Source: Listeria fleischmannii subsp. fleischmannii LU2006-1
GTDB taxonomy: Bacteria > Bacillota > Bacilli > Lactobacillales > Listeriaceae
Length of the DNA: 44,532 nt
NCBI RefSeq assembly: GCF_000344175.1
Contig: NZ_ALWW01000022.1
Span: 1 to 44,532 of the forward strand
Direction: 5' to 3'
Below, piece by piece: positions 1 through 8,794 of this stretch. The notes below the pieces were generated by a model that worked only from the letters and a program-made list of their open reading frames with translations, was not told the origin of the DNA and made no database searches. A program made the position numbers and the translations under genes. Numbering within the stretch: position 1 is the first letter of the stretch; every line of letters starts with the position of its first letter.

Positions 1-10
1 TTAGTTTTAT

Positions 11-102
11 GCCGGGGTGGCGGAACTCAGGCGGTAACACGCGGCATGGATTAAAATAATCCCGGTGGTAGTGATACCGTCGGTTCGTCGTCCTCGGCAC
101 CA
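11..102 (+). tRNA. tRNA-Leu-like, degraded (probably TAA)
   Basis: The acceptor halves GCCGGGG (11-17) and CCTCGGC (92-98) pair and a CCA end follows (100-102), as in tRNA-Leu. A TTAAAAT tract sits where the anticodon loop should be. The D arm, anticodon stem and T arm do not fold properly (no GGTTCGA/CC T arm), and the length is 92 nt. It lies at the window edge, so low-quality contig-end sequence is more likely than a true pseudo-tRNA. Leu before Arg fits the order of the Bacillus trnB cluster. Confidence 0.5.
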
Positions 103-111
103 TTTTATATT

Positions 112-185
112 GCGCCCGTAGCTCAACTGGATAGAGTACCTGACTACGAATCAGGCGGTTGGAGGTTCGACTCCTTCCGGGCGCG
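112..185 (+). tRNA. tRNA-Arg (ACG)
   Basis: The acceptor stem GCGCCCG/CGGGCGC, the T arm GGAGG-TTCGACT-CCTTC and the anticodon loop CTACGAA give ACG. No CCA is encoded. Confidence 0.97.
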
Positions 186-195
186 CTTATTTTTA

Positions 196-272
196 CGGGA
201 AGTAGCTCAGCTTGGTAGAGCACTTGGTTTGGGACCAAGGGGTCGCAGGTTCAAATCCTGTCTTCCCGACCA
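196..272 (+). tRNA. tRNA-Pro (TGG)
   Basis: The acceptor stem is CGGGAAG/CTTCCCG and the anticodon loop TTTGGGA gives TGG. CCA is encoded at 270-272. Confidence 0.97.
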
Positions 273-286
273 TTATTATACTTTTT

Positions 287-362
287 GGGGCCTTAGCTCA
301 GCTGGGAGAGCGCCTGCTTTGCACGCAGGAGGTCAGCGGTTCGATCCCGCTAGGCTCCACCA
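287..362 (+). tRNA. tRNA-Ala (TGC)
   Basis: The acceptor stem GGGGCCT/AGGCTCC contains the G3-T70 wobble pair typical of alanine tRNAs. The anticodon loop TTTGCAC gives TGC, and CCA is encoded. Confidence 0.97.
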
Positions 363-394
363 AATTTAATTCTTGAATACAAATTTATTGATAT

Positions 395-468
395 GGCGGC
401 GTAGCTCAGCTGGCTAGAGCGTTCGGTTCATACCCGAGAGGTCGTGGGTTCGATTCCCTCCGCCGCTA
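395..468 (+). tRNA. tRNA-Met (CAT), elongator
   Basis: The anticodon loop TTCATAC gives CAT. The acceptor GGCGGCG/CGCCGCT and the cluster position after Ala match the elongator Met of the Bacillus trnB order. It lacks the C1-A72 mismatch of an initiator. No CCA is encoded. Confidence 0.93.
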
Positions 469-481
469 TCTTTAAAAATTT

Positions 482-555
482 GGACCTTTAGCTCAGTTGG
501 TTAGAGCAGACGGCTCATAACCGTCCGGTCGCAGGTTCGAGTCCTGCAAGGTCCA
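482..555 (+). tRNA. tRNA-Ile2 (CAT, lysidine type)
   Basis: The anticodon loop CTCATAA reads CAT, but the body (acceptor GGACCTT/AAGGTCC, anticodon stem GACGG/CCGTC) matches the Bacillus tRNA-Ile whose C34 is changed to lysidine by TilS so that it reads AUA. Naive annotation would call it Met. No CCA is encoded. Confidence 0.85.
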
Positions 556-582
556 CTTATCACTTTTTTATTATTATATCGT

Positions 583-672
583 GGAGGAATACCCAAGTCT
601 GGCTGAAGGGATCGGTCTTGAAAACCGACAGGGGTGTAAAAGCTCGCGGGGGTTCGAATCCCTCTTCCTCCG
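583..672 (+). tRNA. tRNA-Ser (TGA)
   Basis: This is a class II tRNA with a long variable arm. The acceptor is GGAGGAA/TTCCTCC and the anticodon loop CTTGAAA gives TGA. Confidence 0.96.
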
Positions 673-713
673 TTTTTTCTTTGTGATGTAGTGGACCAAT
701 TTAATATTATTGT

Positions 714-787
<74 letters not shown>

Positions 788-791
788 TCGT

Positions 792-867
792 GGTTCCGTG
801 GTGTAGGGGTTAACATGCCTGCCTGTCACGCAGGAGATCGCGGGTTCAAATCCCGTCGGGACCGCCA
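792..867 (+). tRNA. tRNA-Asp (GTC)
   Basis: The acceptor stem is GGTTCCG/CGGGACC and the anticodon loop CTGTCAC gives GTC. CCA is encoded. Confidence 0.97.
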
Positions 868-870
868 TTT

Positions 871-943
871 GGCTTGGTAGCTCAGTTGGTAGAGCACTTG
901 ATTGAAGCTCAAGGTGTCGGCAGTTCGATTCTGTCCCAAGCCA
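871..943 (+). tRNA. tRNA-Phe (GAA)
   Basis: The acceptor stem is GGCTTGG/CCAAGCC and the anticodon loop TTGAAGC gives GAA. It begins 3 nt after the Asp tRNA. Confidence 0.97.
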
Positions 944-967
944 CTTTATTTTAGAATTTATTATTTT

Positions 968-1038
968 GCGGGTGTAGTTTAGTGGTAAAACCACAGCCTT
1001 CCAAGCTGTTGTCGGGAGTTCGATTCTCCTCACCCGCT
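968..1038 (+). tRNA. tRNA-Gly (TCC)
   Basis: The acceptor stem is GCGGGTG/CACCCGC and the anticodon loop CTTCCAA gives TCC. In B. subtilis trnB a His tRNA sits between Phe and Gly; it is absent here. Confidence 0.97.
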
Positions 1039-1045
1039 CTTTTTT

Positions 1046-1119
<74 letters not shown>

Positions 1120-1125
1120 TTTTAT

Positions 1126-1198
1126 TCCACAGTAGCTCAGTTGGTAGAGCAATCGGCTGTTAACCGATCGGTCGCAGGTTCGAGTCCTGCCTGTGGAG
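1126..1198 (+). tRNA. tRNA-Asn (GTT)
   Basis: The acceptor stem is TCCACAG/CTGTGGA and the anticodon loop CTGTTAA gives GTT. Confidence 0.97.
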
Positions 1199-1213
1199 TT
1201 TACAAATTATATT

Positions 1214-1304
1214 GGAGAAGTACTCAAGTGGCTGAAGAGGCGCCCCTGCTAAGGGTGTAGGTCGTTTACGCGGCGCGAGGGTTCAAATCCCTCCTTCTCC
1301 GCCA
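1214..1304 (+). tRNA. tRNA-Ser (GCT)
   Basis: This is a class II tRNA with a long variable arm. The acceptor is GGAGAAG/CTTCTCC, the anticodon is GCT, and CCA is encoded at 1302-1304. Confidence 0.97.
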
Positions 1305-1308
1305 GTAA

Positions 1309-1380
1309 GGCCCGTTGGTCAAGCGGTTAAGACACCGCCCTTTCACGGCGGTAACACGGGTTCGAATCCCGTACGGGTCA
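1309..1380 (+). tRNA. tRNA-Glu (TTC)
   Basis: The acceptor stem is GGCCCGT/ACGGGTC and the anticodon loop CTTTCAC gives TTC. It is the last tRNA of the operon and is followed within 10 nt by a terminator. Confidence 0.97.
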
Positions 1381-1390
1381 TCATTAGGGG

Positions 1391-1424
1391 TAAGAACAAT
1401 GCTTAGGCATTGTTCTTATTTTAT
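1391..1424 (+). terminator. Terminator of the tRNA operon
   Basis: A perfect 12-bp stem (TAAGAACAATGC / GCATTGTTCTTA) with a 4-nt loop is followed by a T-rich tail. It lies directly after tRNA-Glu. Confidence 0.9.
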
Positions 1425-1448
1425 TTGTGAAATTGGAGGGGGGATTGG

Positions 1449-2603
1449 ATGCGGAATAATAAAAAGTTTTGGATTTTGACGGTTATTGTAGCTATTTCGG
1501 GGCTGTCACAAGGGCTTTTATTGCCGCTTATTGCGATTATTTTTGAGGGTATGGGAATTAGTTCGGGTGTGAATGGATTTCATGCGACGGGGATTTATAT
1601 AGGTGTTTTGCTTGTGTCACCATTTATTGAGGCGCCGCTACACAGGTTTGGATTTAAGCCGATAATTATAGTTGGTGGGGGATTAGTTGCGGTGGCGCTG
1701 TTCTTATTTCCGATGTGGTTTAATTTGTATTTTTGGTTTTTCTTGCGTCTCCTTATTGGCGTGGGGGATCATATGCTTCATTTTTCTTCGCAAACTTGGA
1801 TTGGTGCTACGACAGAGCCGAGCAAGCGAGGTCGAAATATGGCTATCTATGGCTTGTTTTTTTCACTGGGTTTTGCGGTTGGACCGCAGCTTGTCAATTT
1901 AATGAATGTGAGTCCTAATTTACCGTTTTATATTTCTGGCGTACTAGTCGTACTGGCATGGTGTCTAATTTTATCGCTTAAAAATGAATTTATATCGGAT
2001 GATGTAGAAATACGTAAAATTTCTTTTTTAGATAGTATGAAGCGTTTTAAGGATGTAATGAAAATTGCTTGGGTAGCCATGATTCCGCCATTTTTATACG
2101 GGATTTTAGAGACAGGTTTAAATGCGACTTTTCCAATTGTTGGGCTTCGATTTGGCGTGGAGACTTATATGATTACGTTGATTATTTCTGCGTTTTCGGT
2201 TGGAACGATTTTATTTCAGGTTCCAATTGGGATTTTTAGTGATCGGATGGGGCGCGGACGCGTGTTGCCTATTTTAACGTTTTTAGGTGGTCTCGTTTTT
2301 TTACTAGCCGCATTTGTGTCTAATTCTATGTTATTTATTGTTATTTTCTTTGTTTTGGGAATGCTTGTGGGGTCACTTTATTCGCTTGGTTTGTCTTATA
2401 TGACAGATTTGACGCCGATTGATTTGCTTCCAGCTGGTAATATTTTAGTTGGGATGTGTTTTAGCGTGGGGAGCATTCTTGGACCTAGTATGACTGGGGC
2501 ATTAATTAGTATTATAGGTCCTCGAAGTTTTTATTTTACGATTTCGATACTTCTTATTTTGGGAGGAATTTTATTATTTCGCGGAAAAAGATTGACAGCA
2601 TAG
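1449..2603 (+). CDS. MFS transporter, 12-TM type
   Basis: This 384-residue, very hydrophobic protein has about 12 predicted membrane segments. A major-facilitator loop motif (GIFSDRMGRGRVLP) lies between the N- and C-terminal halves, at about residue 258-271. The substrate is not evident; a drug or metabolite exporter is possible. The ATG follows a very strong ribosome binding site (GGAGGGGGG). The gene sits 25 nt after the tRNA-operon terminator with no obvious promoter of its own, so read-through from the tRNA operon may feed it. I recall an equivalent transporter next to metE in L. monocytogenes (lmo1682), which suggests a conserved but uncharacterised neighbour of the methionine operon. 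Confidence 0.9.
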   Translation: MRNNKKFWILTVIVAISGLSQGLLLPLIAIIFEGMGISSGVNGFHATGIYIGVLLVSPFIEAPLHRFGFKPIIIVGGGLVAVALFLFPMWFNLYFWFFLRLLIGVGDHMLHFSSQTWIGATTEPSKRGRNMAIYGLFFSLGFAVGPQLVNLMNVSPNLPFYISGVLVVLAWCLILSLKNEFISDDVEIRKISFLDSMKRFKDVMKIAWVAMIPPFLYGILETGLNATFPIVGLRFGVETYMITLIISAFSVGTILFQVPIGIFSDRMGRGRVLPILTFLGGLVFLLAAFVSNSMLFIVIFFVLGMLVGSLYSLGLSYMTDLTPIDLLPAGNILVGMCFSVGSILGPSMTGALISIIGPRSFYFTISILLILGGILLFRGKRLTA

Positions 2604-2621
2604 TTTTATTTTTGGTATTAT
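2592..2621 (+). promoter_or_regulatory. Sigma-A promoter of the metE operon
   Basis: TTGACA (2592-2597) and TATTAT (2616-2621) are separated by 18 nt. The -35 box lies inside the last codons of the upstream MFS gene. The expected start point is about 25-30 nt before the SAM riboswitch. Confidence 0.65.
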
Positions 2622-2656
2622 GATTTCAATACATTTAATATGTAAATTAAATAAGA

Positions 2657-2767
2657 AACTCTTATAACGAGTGGTAGAGGGACTGGCCCGATGAAACCCG
2701 GCAACCTTTCAAGTTTTTGAAAAGGTGCTAAATCCTGCAAAGCAATATGCTTTGAAAGATAAGAGAG
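2657..2767 (+). promoter_or_regulatory. SAM-I riboswitch (S-box), metE operon
   Basis: The conserved S-box core is present: CTCTTAT...GAGTGGTAGAGGGA, then CTGGCCCGATGAAACCCGGC, CAACC, GGTGCTAA and closing GATAAGAG. P1 forms between CTCTTAT (from 2659) and ATAAGAG (to 2765). A terminator follows at 2800-2825. When SAM binds, the aptamer lets the terminator form and shuts off metE, metI and metF. Confidence 0.96.
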
Positions 2768-2799
2768 AACTAATTTTTCGTATATTTTCGAATGATTTT

Positions 2800-2825
2800 A
2801 GCCTCTCTATCTAGGGAGGCTTTTT
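2800..2825 (+). terminator. Riboswitch-controlled terminator before metE
   Basis: The stem AGCCTCTC / GGGAGGCT with a loop around CTATCTA is followed by TTTTT. It sits between the S-box aptamer and metE and is the expression platform. Confidence 0.92.
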
Positions 2826-2855
2826 CGTGTCACAAAAGAAGAGAGGATGAGGTAA

Positions 2856-5153
2856 ATGGTAAAAGTACTTAGTTCAAATTTAGGGTATCCACGTCTTGGG
2901 GAGAAACGCGAATGGAAAAAATCGTTGGAAAATTTTTGGAATAACAAAATTTCAGAAGATACACTTCTTTCTGAAACAAAGGAAATTCGTTTTGCTGCTT
3001 TAAACAAACAAAAAGAAAAAGGGCTTGACTTAATTCCGGTAAATGATTTTACTTTATATGACCATGTGCTGGATTTAAGTGTTGGCTTTGGGGTAATTCC
3101 TAAGCGATTTGGAGAGTTTACGAATGCTGTTTCGCTACGTACATATTTTGATATTGCGCGCGGCAATGATACGGCTGTAGCGTCTGAAATGACGAAATGG
3201 TTTAATACGAATTACCACTATATTGTGCCGGAACTTGACCAAGTAGAGCCGAAGCTTTTAGAAAATAAGGCGTTAAATGCTTATTTAGAGGCAAAAGAAG
3301 AGCTTGGAATTGACGGAAAGCCTGTGATTGTTGGCCCTATTACGTATTTAAAACTTGGAAAGGGTGCAGACAAAGCGGATTTCGCTTCGTTAGTAGAAAA
3401 ATTTGTACCGCTTTATAAGACGATTATTGAAGAACTAGACGCGGCGGGCGCAAAATGGATTCAACTTGATGAACCAATTCTTGCCACGAGTTTAGCGAAA
3501 GAGGAACTGGTATTATTTGAAAAAGTTTACGAAGAATTACGTACAGCGGCTCCGCATGCGAAGTTGATTTTGCAAACGTATTTTGAAAGTGTGGATGAGT
3601 ACGAGGCAATTATTGAGTTACCAGTGGATGCGATTGGGCTTGATTTTATCCATGATCACGGCGAATCGCTTGAAAAAATCCAGCAGTTTGGTTTTCCGAA
3701 TAATAAATATTTGGCGGCCGGTATCATTGACGGACGAAATGTATGGCGCGCTGATATTCAGCTAAAGCAAGCCGAACTAGAAATTTTGACACGACTTGTG
3801 CCAAAAGAAAAATTAATTGTACAGCCGGCGAGTTCGTTACTTCACGTTCCAGTAACGAAAAAAAGCGAACCGAATCTGGATCAAGTCCTTTATGACGGCC
3901 TTTCTTTTGCGGATGAAAAGTTAGACGAAGTCGTGTTACTCGCTAAAGCTGTTTCAAGTGATGCGAAAGAGGTGTTTAGTGAGCTACAAAAAACAGAATT
4001 AGCCGTTTCCGAATTAAATCGCTCCGAACATAGAAATAATAAGGAAGTTCAGGCAGAAATTGCCGCACTTGATAGCATTTCGGCTGACCGGAAAAGCCCA
4101 TTTGAAACGCGCATTAAAAAACAACATGAATGGTTGAAATTACCCGTTTTACCTACAACAACAATTGGAAGTTTCCCGCAGTCGCCTGAAGTTCGTAGCA
4201 AACGGGCAGCATTCCTAAAAGGAAACATTACAAAAGCAGAGTACGAGGCATTTATTGATGAGGAGACCGAACGTTGGATTCGTATCCAAGAAGATTTGGA
4301 TTTAGATGTCTTGGTTCACGGGGAGTTTGAACGGACGGATATGGTTGAGTATTTTGGCCAAAAATTAGCCGGCTTCCAGGCGACGAAGTTTGGTTGGGTA
4401 CAGTCATATGGTTCGCGTGCGGTGCGTCCGCCACTCATTTACGGAGATGTGGCTTTTACGGAGACGATTACGGTGAAGGAAAGCAAATTTGCCCAATCGC
4501 TTACAAATCGCCCTGTGAAAGGGATGCTTACGGCGCCCGTCACGATTATCAATTGGAGCTTTGTGCGAGACGATATTCCAAAAAGCGATGTTTTCAACCA
4601 AGTGGGGCTGGCTCTTCGAAAGGAAGTTCTTGCTCTTCAGGAAAATGGGATTCGCGTCATTCAAGTTGATGAGCCGGCGCTTCGCGAAGGCTTGCCACTA
4701 AAGCGTTCGAGATGGGAAAAATATTTGAACGATGCAGTGTATGCTTTTAAATTAACGACTTCTGGTGTGGAGGACGAAACGCAAATTCATACGCATATGT
4801 GCTATTCGGATTTCGATGATATTATCGATGCAATTAGTGCACTTGACGCGGATGTTATCTCGATTGAAACGTCTCGTAGTCACGGGGAAATTATTTCTAC
4901 TTTTGAGGACTATCACTATGATAAGGAAATTGGACTTGGGGTGTATGATATTCATAGTCCTCGTGTTCCAAGCATTTCTGAAATTAAAACGAATATTGAA
5001 CGCGCACTTCGCGTGATTCCTGTTCAAAATTTCTGGATCAATCCGGACTGTGGGCTTAAAACGCGTAAGGAAGAAGAAACGGTTGCAGCACTTCGTGATA
5101 TGGTTTCCGCTACCAAGGAAATCCGCGAGACCTACACCATTTTAGAAAAATAA
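2856..5153 (+). CDS. metE: Cobalamin-independent methionine synthase MetE
   Basis: MetE (5-methyltetrahydropteroyltriglutamate-homocysteine methyltransferase) moves the methyl group of methyl-THF to homocysteine, the last step to methionine, in the cytosol. The protein has 765 residues, normal for MetE, with the N-terminal half-barrel followed by the catalytic C-terminal barrel. Zinc ligands are visible at H647 and C649 (HTHMCYSDF) and C732 (NPDCGLKTR). The ATG follows a GAGGATGAGG ribosome binding site. It is the first gene after the SAM riboswitch. metI begins 17 nt downstream, so the two are cotranscribed. Confidence 0.98.
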   Translation: MVKVLSSNLGYPRLGEKREWKKSLENFWNNKISEDTLLSETKEIRFAALNKQKEKGLDLIPVNDFTLYDHVLDLSVGFGVIPKRFGEFTNAVSLRTYFDIARGNDTAVASEMTKWFNTNYHYIVPELDQVEPKLLENKALNAYLEAKEELGIDGKPVIVGPITYLKLGKGADKADFASLVEKFVPLYKTIIEELDAAGAKWIQLDEPILATSLAKEELVLFEKVYEELRTAAPHAKLILQTYFESVDEYEAIIELPVDAIGLDFIHDHGESLEKIQQFGFPNNKYLAAGIIDGRNVWRADIQLKQAELEILTRLVPKEKLIVQPASSLLHVPVTKKSEPNLDQVLYDGLSFADEKLDEVVLLAKAVSSDAKEVFSELQKTELAVSELNRSEHRNNKEVQAEIAALDSISADRKSPFETRIKKQHEWLKLPVLPTTTIGSFPQSPEVRSKRAAFLKGNITKAEYEAFIDEETERWIRIQEDLDLDVLVHGEFERTDMVEYFGQKLAGFQATKFGWVQSYGSRAVRPPLIYGDVAFTETITVKESKFAQSLTNRPVKGMLTAPVTIINWSFVRDDIPKSDVFNQVGLALRKEVLALQENGIRVIQVDEPALREGLPLKRSRWEKYLNDAVYAFKLTTSGVEDETQIHTHMCYSDFDDIIDAISALDADVISIETSRSHGEIISTFEDYHYDKEIGLGVYDIHSPRVPSISEIKTNIERALRVIPVQNFWINPDCGLKTRKEEETVAALRDMVSATKEIRETYTILEK

Positions 5154-5170
5154 AGATTGGAGGAAGCACG

Positions 5171-6292
5171 ATGGGAAAATTAAGTAAGCAGACGATTTCA
5201 GCACAAATTGGCAATAAAAAATGTGAGAAAACAGGTGCAGTCAACATGCCACTCTATTTCTCAACGGCTTACCGCCACACAGATATTGGAGTAGGGACGG
5301 GATATGACTATACAAGAACGGCGAATCCAACACGCGATGTGTTAGAGGAAGCACTGGCAGAACTTGAGGACGGGCAATTTGGTTTTGCTACAAGTTCGGG
5401 TATGAGTGCAACTGGACTGGTGTTCAAGCGTTTTAAAACGGGTGATCATATTATCAGTTTACAAGATTTATACGGTGGTACATTTCGTTATTTTGGAACA
5501 CTAGAACGTCAGTATAAAATTGAGTTTTCTTACTGGAATGGGAAAGATATATCCGATTTAGCTGGGTTTCTTAAAGCCAATACGAAAGCGATTTTTATTG
5601 AAACGCCAACGAATCCGCTTATGCAAGAAGTTGATATTCGTGAAGTAGCTGAATTTGCAAGTGCGAATCATTTGCTTCTGATTGTGGATAATACATTTTA
5701 TACGCCTATTTTACAGCAGCCGCTTAATTTAGGAGCGGATATTGTAATTCATAGTGCAACCAAGTATTTGGGTGGTCATAATGATATTTTGGCGGGGGCA
5801 GTCATTGTAAGAAATGAGGAACTAGGCGCTTTTTATGCAGCAGCACTTAATGAATCGGGCGAAGTGCTTTCACCGTTTGATTCATGGCTTTTGATTCGGG
5901 GGCTTAAAACGCTACCGCTTAGAATGCGAGAACATGAAAAAAATGCTAAACGCGTTGTTCAGTTTCTGCGGGAACACCCTTTAATCAAAGAAGTGAAATA
6001 TCCTGGACAAGGCGGTATGATTAGCTTCTATATTGAAGATGTCGCCCTCATTTCGCCGCTTTTAAGAAATGTAGAGTTATTTACTTTTGCGGAAAGTCTG
6101 GGTGGTGTGGAAAGTTTGATTACCTATCCAGCTACGCAAACACATGCGGATATTCCGCGGGAGCTCCGTGAATCATACGGTTTAACGGATGAACTTTTAC
6201 GAATTTCAGTGGGCATTGAGGATGCAGATGATTTGGTGAATGATTTAAAAAGCGCACTTGATCTTGCATCTAAGGAGGCGGTGCGTTCATGA
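5171..6292 (+). CDS. metI: MetI: cystathionine gamma-synthase / O-acetylhomoserine thiolyase
   Basis: This is a 373-residue PLP enzyme of the Cys/Met metabolism family, close in my reading to B. subtilis MetI. It joins an activated homoserine ester to cysteine (giving cystathionine) or to sulfide (giving homocysteine). The PLP lysine is K198 in SATKYLGGHND; the YGGTFR and ETPTNPLMQ motifs are also present. The start follows GGAGGAAGC. Its stop overlaps the start of metF (ATGA at 6289-6292), implying translational coupling. Unlike B. subtilis metIC, no second gene for cystathionine beta-lyase (metC) follows here. Confidence 0.93.
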   Translation: MGKLSKQTISAQIGNKKCEKTGAVNMPLYFSTAYRHTDIGVGTGYDYTRTANPTRDVLEEALAELEDGQFGFATSSGMSATGLVFKRFKTGDHIISLQDLYGGTFRYFGTLERQYKIEFSYWNGKDISDLAGFLKANTKAIFIETPTNPLMQEVDIREVAEFASANHLLLIVDNTFYTPILQQPLNLGADIVIHSATKYLGGHNDILAGAVIVRNEELGAFYAAALNESGEVLSPFDSWLLIRGLKTLPLRMREHEKNAKRVVQFLREHPLIKEVKYPGQGGMISFYIEDVALISPLLRNVELFTFAESLGGVESLITYPATQTHADIPRELRESYGLTDELLRISVGIEDADDLVNDLKSALDLASKEAVRS

Positions 6293-8133
6293 ATTTGCGA
6301 AAAGATTTAAGCGAGAAAGTTTTAATTGCAGATGGTGCAATGGGGACGTTGCTTTATTCTTATGGTGTGGACCGGGCTTTTGAAGAACTTAGTTTGACGC
6401 ATCCAGAAGATGTTTTAAATATTCATAAAGCATACATCGAAGCTGGTGCTGATATTATTCAAACAAACACGTATGGCGCAAACTATATTAAGCTAAAGCG
6501 CTACGGTTTAGAAGATGAAATAAAACGCATTAATCAGGCGGCTATTCGCCTCGCTAAACGGGCAACAAGTGGCACTGGGACCTATATTTTTGGCACAATG
6601 GGTGGAATTAACGGGGCGAGTGATTCTAAGGTTGAGCAAGCCCCTCTTGATGAAATAAAACGTAGTTTCCGTGAACAGTTATACTGTTTTTTATTAGAAG
6701 GTGTCGATGCGATTCTTCTTGAAACTTTTTATGACCCGAATGAGCTAAAAACAGTGCTACAAATTGTACGCGAAAATACGGATTTGCCAGTGATTGCGAA
6801 TGTCTCCATGCACGAACCAGGTTTGCTTCAAAACGGGGAGAAGCTACCTGATGTTTTACAAGAAATAGCGAATCTTGGGGCGGATGTGGTAGGGGTCAAT
6901 TGTCGACTTGGCCCTTATCATATGGCGCGCGCACTTGAAACGGTTCCACTACTTGATAATGCCTATTTAGCCGCTTATCCAAATGCTAGCTTACCTGAGA
7001 TGCAAGAAGGAAAAATTATTTATCAAGCGGAAACGGATTATTTTCAAGAATATGGTGAGATTTTCCGCAAGCAAGGCGCACGAATTATTGGCGGATGTTG
7101 CGGGACAACACCAGAACATATTCGGGCCTTCCGAGCGGGACTTACGTCAACCAAGCCGATTAAAACGAAGGAAGTTCGTCCCATAATTGAACTTGTTCCT
7201 GAGGAGCCGAGCCCACTTGAAGGTGTGAGGCTGCTTGATAAGGTGAGGGAAGGATGTACGGTACTTGTCGAGCTTGATCCGCCGCGTACTTTTGACACAG
7301 AGCAATTTTTTGAAGGTGCGAAGGCGCTTCACGAGGCAGGAGCCGATGCAATTACGATTTCAGATAATTCGCTTGCGACGCCGCGCATTAGTAATATGGC
7401 GATTGCCTCTATTTTAAAACATGAATATGATATTAAGCCGCTCATTCATTTAACTACGCGCGATCATAATTTAGTCGGCATGCATTCACATATTATGGGC
7501 TTTCATAAGCTCGGACTCCATGATGTTTTGGCGGTCACAGGGGATCCGACGAAAGTAGGGGATTTTCCAGGCGCTTCCTCTGTATTTGATTTACGCTCTG
7601 TGGAGCTCATCCAACTCATTAAAAAATTTAATGACGGAATTTCTTATACAGGGAAGTCACTAAAAGAGAAAGCGCGTTTTCATGTTGCGGCGGCCTTTAA
7701 TCCGAATGTTTTAAATGTGGAAAAAGCGGTCCGTTTGATAGAACGAAAAGTGGAATACGGCGCGGACTACATCATAACGCAGCCCATATACGACACTCAA
7801 AAAGCGCGTGTTTTAAATGAAGCACTCGAGGAAGCCCAAATTTCTGTTCCGGTTTTTGTCGGCGTCATGCCACTTCTCTCTAGTCGAAATGCGGAATTTT
7901 TGCATAACGAAGTGCCAGGTATTCGGCTAACCAATGAAGTCCGTGAAAGAATGAGAGAAGCAGAAAAAGCAGGGCGTGGTAATGAAGAAGGGATGCTCAT
8001 TTCAAAAGAAATCATTGATTCCATCAGTGAACATTTTAACGGAGTTTATATTATTACCCCGTTTTTACGTTATGATTTATCCTTAGAACTCCTTCAATAT
8101 GCAAAATCAAAAGAACAGGTGCATGTCATTTGA
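6289..8133 (+). CDS. Bifunctional homocysteine S-methyltransferase / methylene-THF reductase (YitJ type)
   Basis: The 614-residue protein fuses two domains. The N-terminal part (about 1-290) is a homocysteine methyltransferase barrel, with DGAMGT near the start and the zinc-binding GGCCGTTP motif near residue 267. The C-terminal part (about 310-600) is a methylenetetrahydrofolate reductase (VELDPPR, AVTGDP, ADYIITQPIYD, GVMPLLS). The reductase makes the methyl-THF used by MetE; the first domain may remethylate homocysteine from another methyl donor. It overlaps metI by 4 nt and closes the SAM-regulated operon. B. subtilis YitJ has this same architecture and is also S-box controlled. Confidence 0.94.
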   Translation: MNLRKDLSEKVLIADGAMGTLLYSYGVDRAFEELSLTHPEDVLNIHKAYIEAGADIIQTNTYGANYIKLKRYGLEDEIKRINQAAIRLAKRATSGTGTYIFGTMGGINGASDSKVEQAPLDEIKRSFREQLYCFLLEGVDAILLETFYDPNELKTVLQIVRENTDLPVIANVSMHEPGLLQNGEKLPDVLQEIANLGADVVGVNCRLGPYHMARALETVPLLDNAYLAAYPNASLPEMQEGKIIYQAETDYFQEYGEIFRKQGARIIGGCCGTTPEHIRAFRAGLTSTKPIKTKEVRPIIELVPEEPSPLEGVRLLDKVREGCTVLVELDPPRTFDTEQFFEGAKALHEAGADAITISDNSLATPRISNMAIASILKHEYDIKPLIHLTTRDHNLVGMHSHIMGFHKLGLHDVLAVTGDPTKVGDFPGASSVFDLRSVELIQLIKKFNDGISYTGKSLKEKARFHVAAAFNPNVLNVEKAVRLIERKVEYGADYIITQPIYDTQKARVLNEALEEAQISVPVFVGVMPLLSSRNAEFLHNEVPGIRLTNEVRERMREAEKAGRGNEEGMLISKEIIDSISEHFNGVYIITPFLRYDLSLELLQYAKSKEQVHVI

Positions 8134-8149
8134 TGCCACTGTTCTTTTT
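8109..8149 (+). terminator. Terminator of the metE-metI-metF operon
   Basis: AAAAGAACAG (8109-8118) pairs with CTGTTCTTTTT (8139-8149) across a partly paired loop. It overlaps the metF stop codon. The A-rich 5' arm means it can also serve the convergent tetR gene. Confidence 0.8.
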
Positions 8150-8154
8150 CCTAT

Positions 8155-8718
8155 TTAGTTTAAAATTAAATGAATCATTTGTGTGTTAAAACGCTCGAAG
8201 TCAGTGTAGGGGTTGTCCGATTCGCCGCGTTTAAAAAAGCCTTTTAATTTTAAAGAAATATAGCCGTGAAGCATACTTCGAACAGCCCGGTGTTTAAATA
8301 ACAAATCTTCATCACTAGACGCGAAGTCCTTTAAAAGCGAGCGAAGGGTGTTCGAATAAAGCGCCATACTATTTCTCTCCTTCGTCACTTCGGTTACTTC
8401 TTGAAGTAGCGGGTAGGTATTTGGATAGGTAAAAGCAAAGTCAAAGATGGTCATCGTAAAAATAGTAATCGCTTCTTCGCCTGAAATCCCAACTAATTTT
8501 TTTTGCATAATGGTGTTTAAATGGTCATATAAATAAAGGGATAGAGCCCCTTTTAAGTCCTGCTTATTTTTAAAATGGTTATACATAGAGGGTGTTTTTA
8601 TTTCGAGTTTTTGAGCAATGAGGGGAAAGCTAAGATTTTCAAGTCCTTCTGTTTCAATTACAAGAATGGCAGCTTGAAATATTTTTTCTTGCGTAATATT
8701 TCGCTTTTTCAATGTCAT
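8155..8718 (-). CDS. TetR-family repressor, probably of the adjacent efflux gene
   Basis: The 187-residue protein has an N-terminal TetR helix-turn-helix (residues about 9-60, with LSFPLIAQKLEIKTPSMYNHFKNKQDL) and an all-helical C-terminal ligand domain. It diverges from the MFS/isochorismatase gene. The 117-nt gap holds two copies of the same 21-bp palindrome, one overlapping the efflux promoter and the likely tetR promoter on the opposite strand. I infer autoregulation and repression of the efflux gene, relieved by an unknown ligand. The ATG is preceded by AGGAGG. Confidence 0.92.
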   Translation of the reverse strand: MTLKKRNITQEKIFQAAILVIETEGLENLSFPLIAQKLEIKTPSMYNHFKNKQDLKGALSLYLYDHLNTIMQKKLVGISGEEAITIFTMTIFDFAFTYPNTYPLLQEVTEVTKERNSMALYSNTLRSLLKDFASSDEDLLFKHRAVRSMLHGYISLKLKGFFKRGESDNPYTDFERFNTQMIHLILN

Positions 8719-8739
8719 GACCTCCTATTCTCTTTTATT

Positions 8740-8760
8740 ATAAACTAATTTAATTAGTTT
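8740..8760. promoter_or_regulatory. TetR operator O1
   Basis: A perfect palindrome, TAAACTAAT-N3-ATTAGTTTA. It overlaps the -35 box of the rightward efflux promoter and a -10-like TATAAT for leftward tetR transcription (8736-8741), so binding would block both. Confidence 0.82.
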
Positions 8761-8785
8761 ACAAACAAAATGAGAAGGCGTATAA
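8757..8785 (+). promoter_or_regulatory. Sigma-A promoter of the MFS/isochorismatase gene
   Basis: TTTACA (8757-8762), a 17-nt spacer and a perfect TATAAT (8780-8785). It is flanked by operators O1 and O2. Confidence 0.82.
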
Positions 8786-8794
8786 TGAGACTCT

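Noticed and set aside
482-555. Calling this CAT tRNA a second elongator Met
   Set aside because: Its body matches the lysidine-modified tRNA-Ile2 of Bacillus rather than Met.
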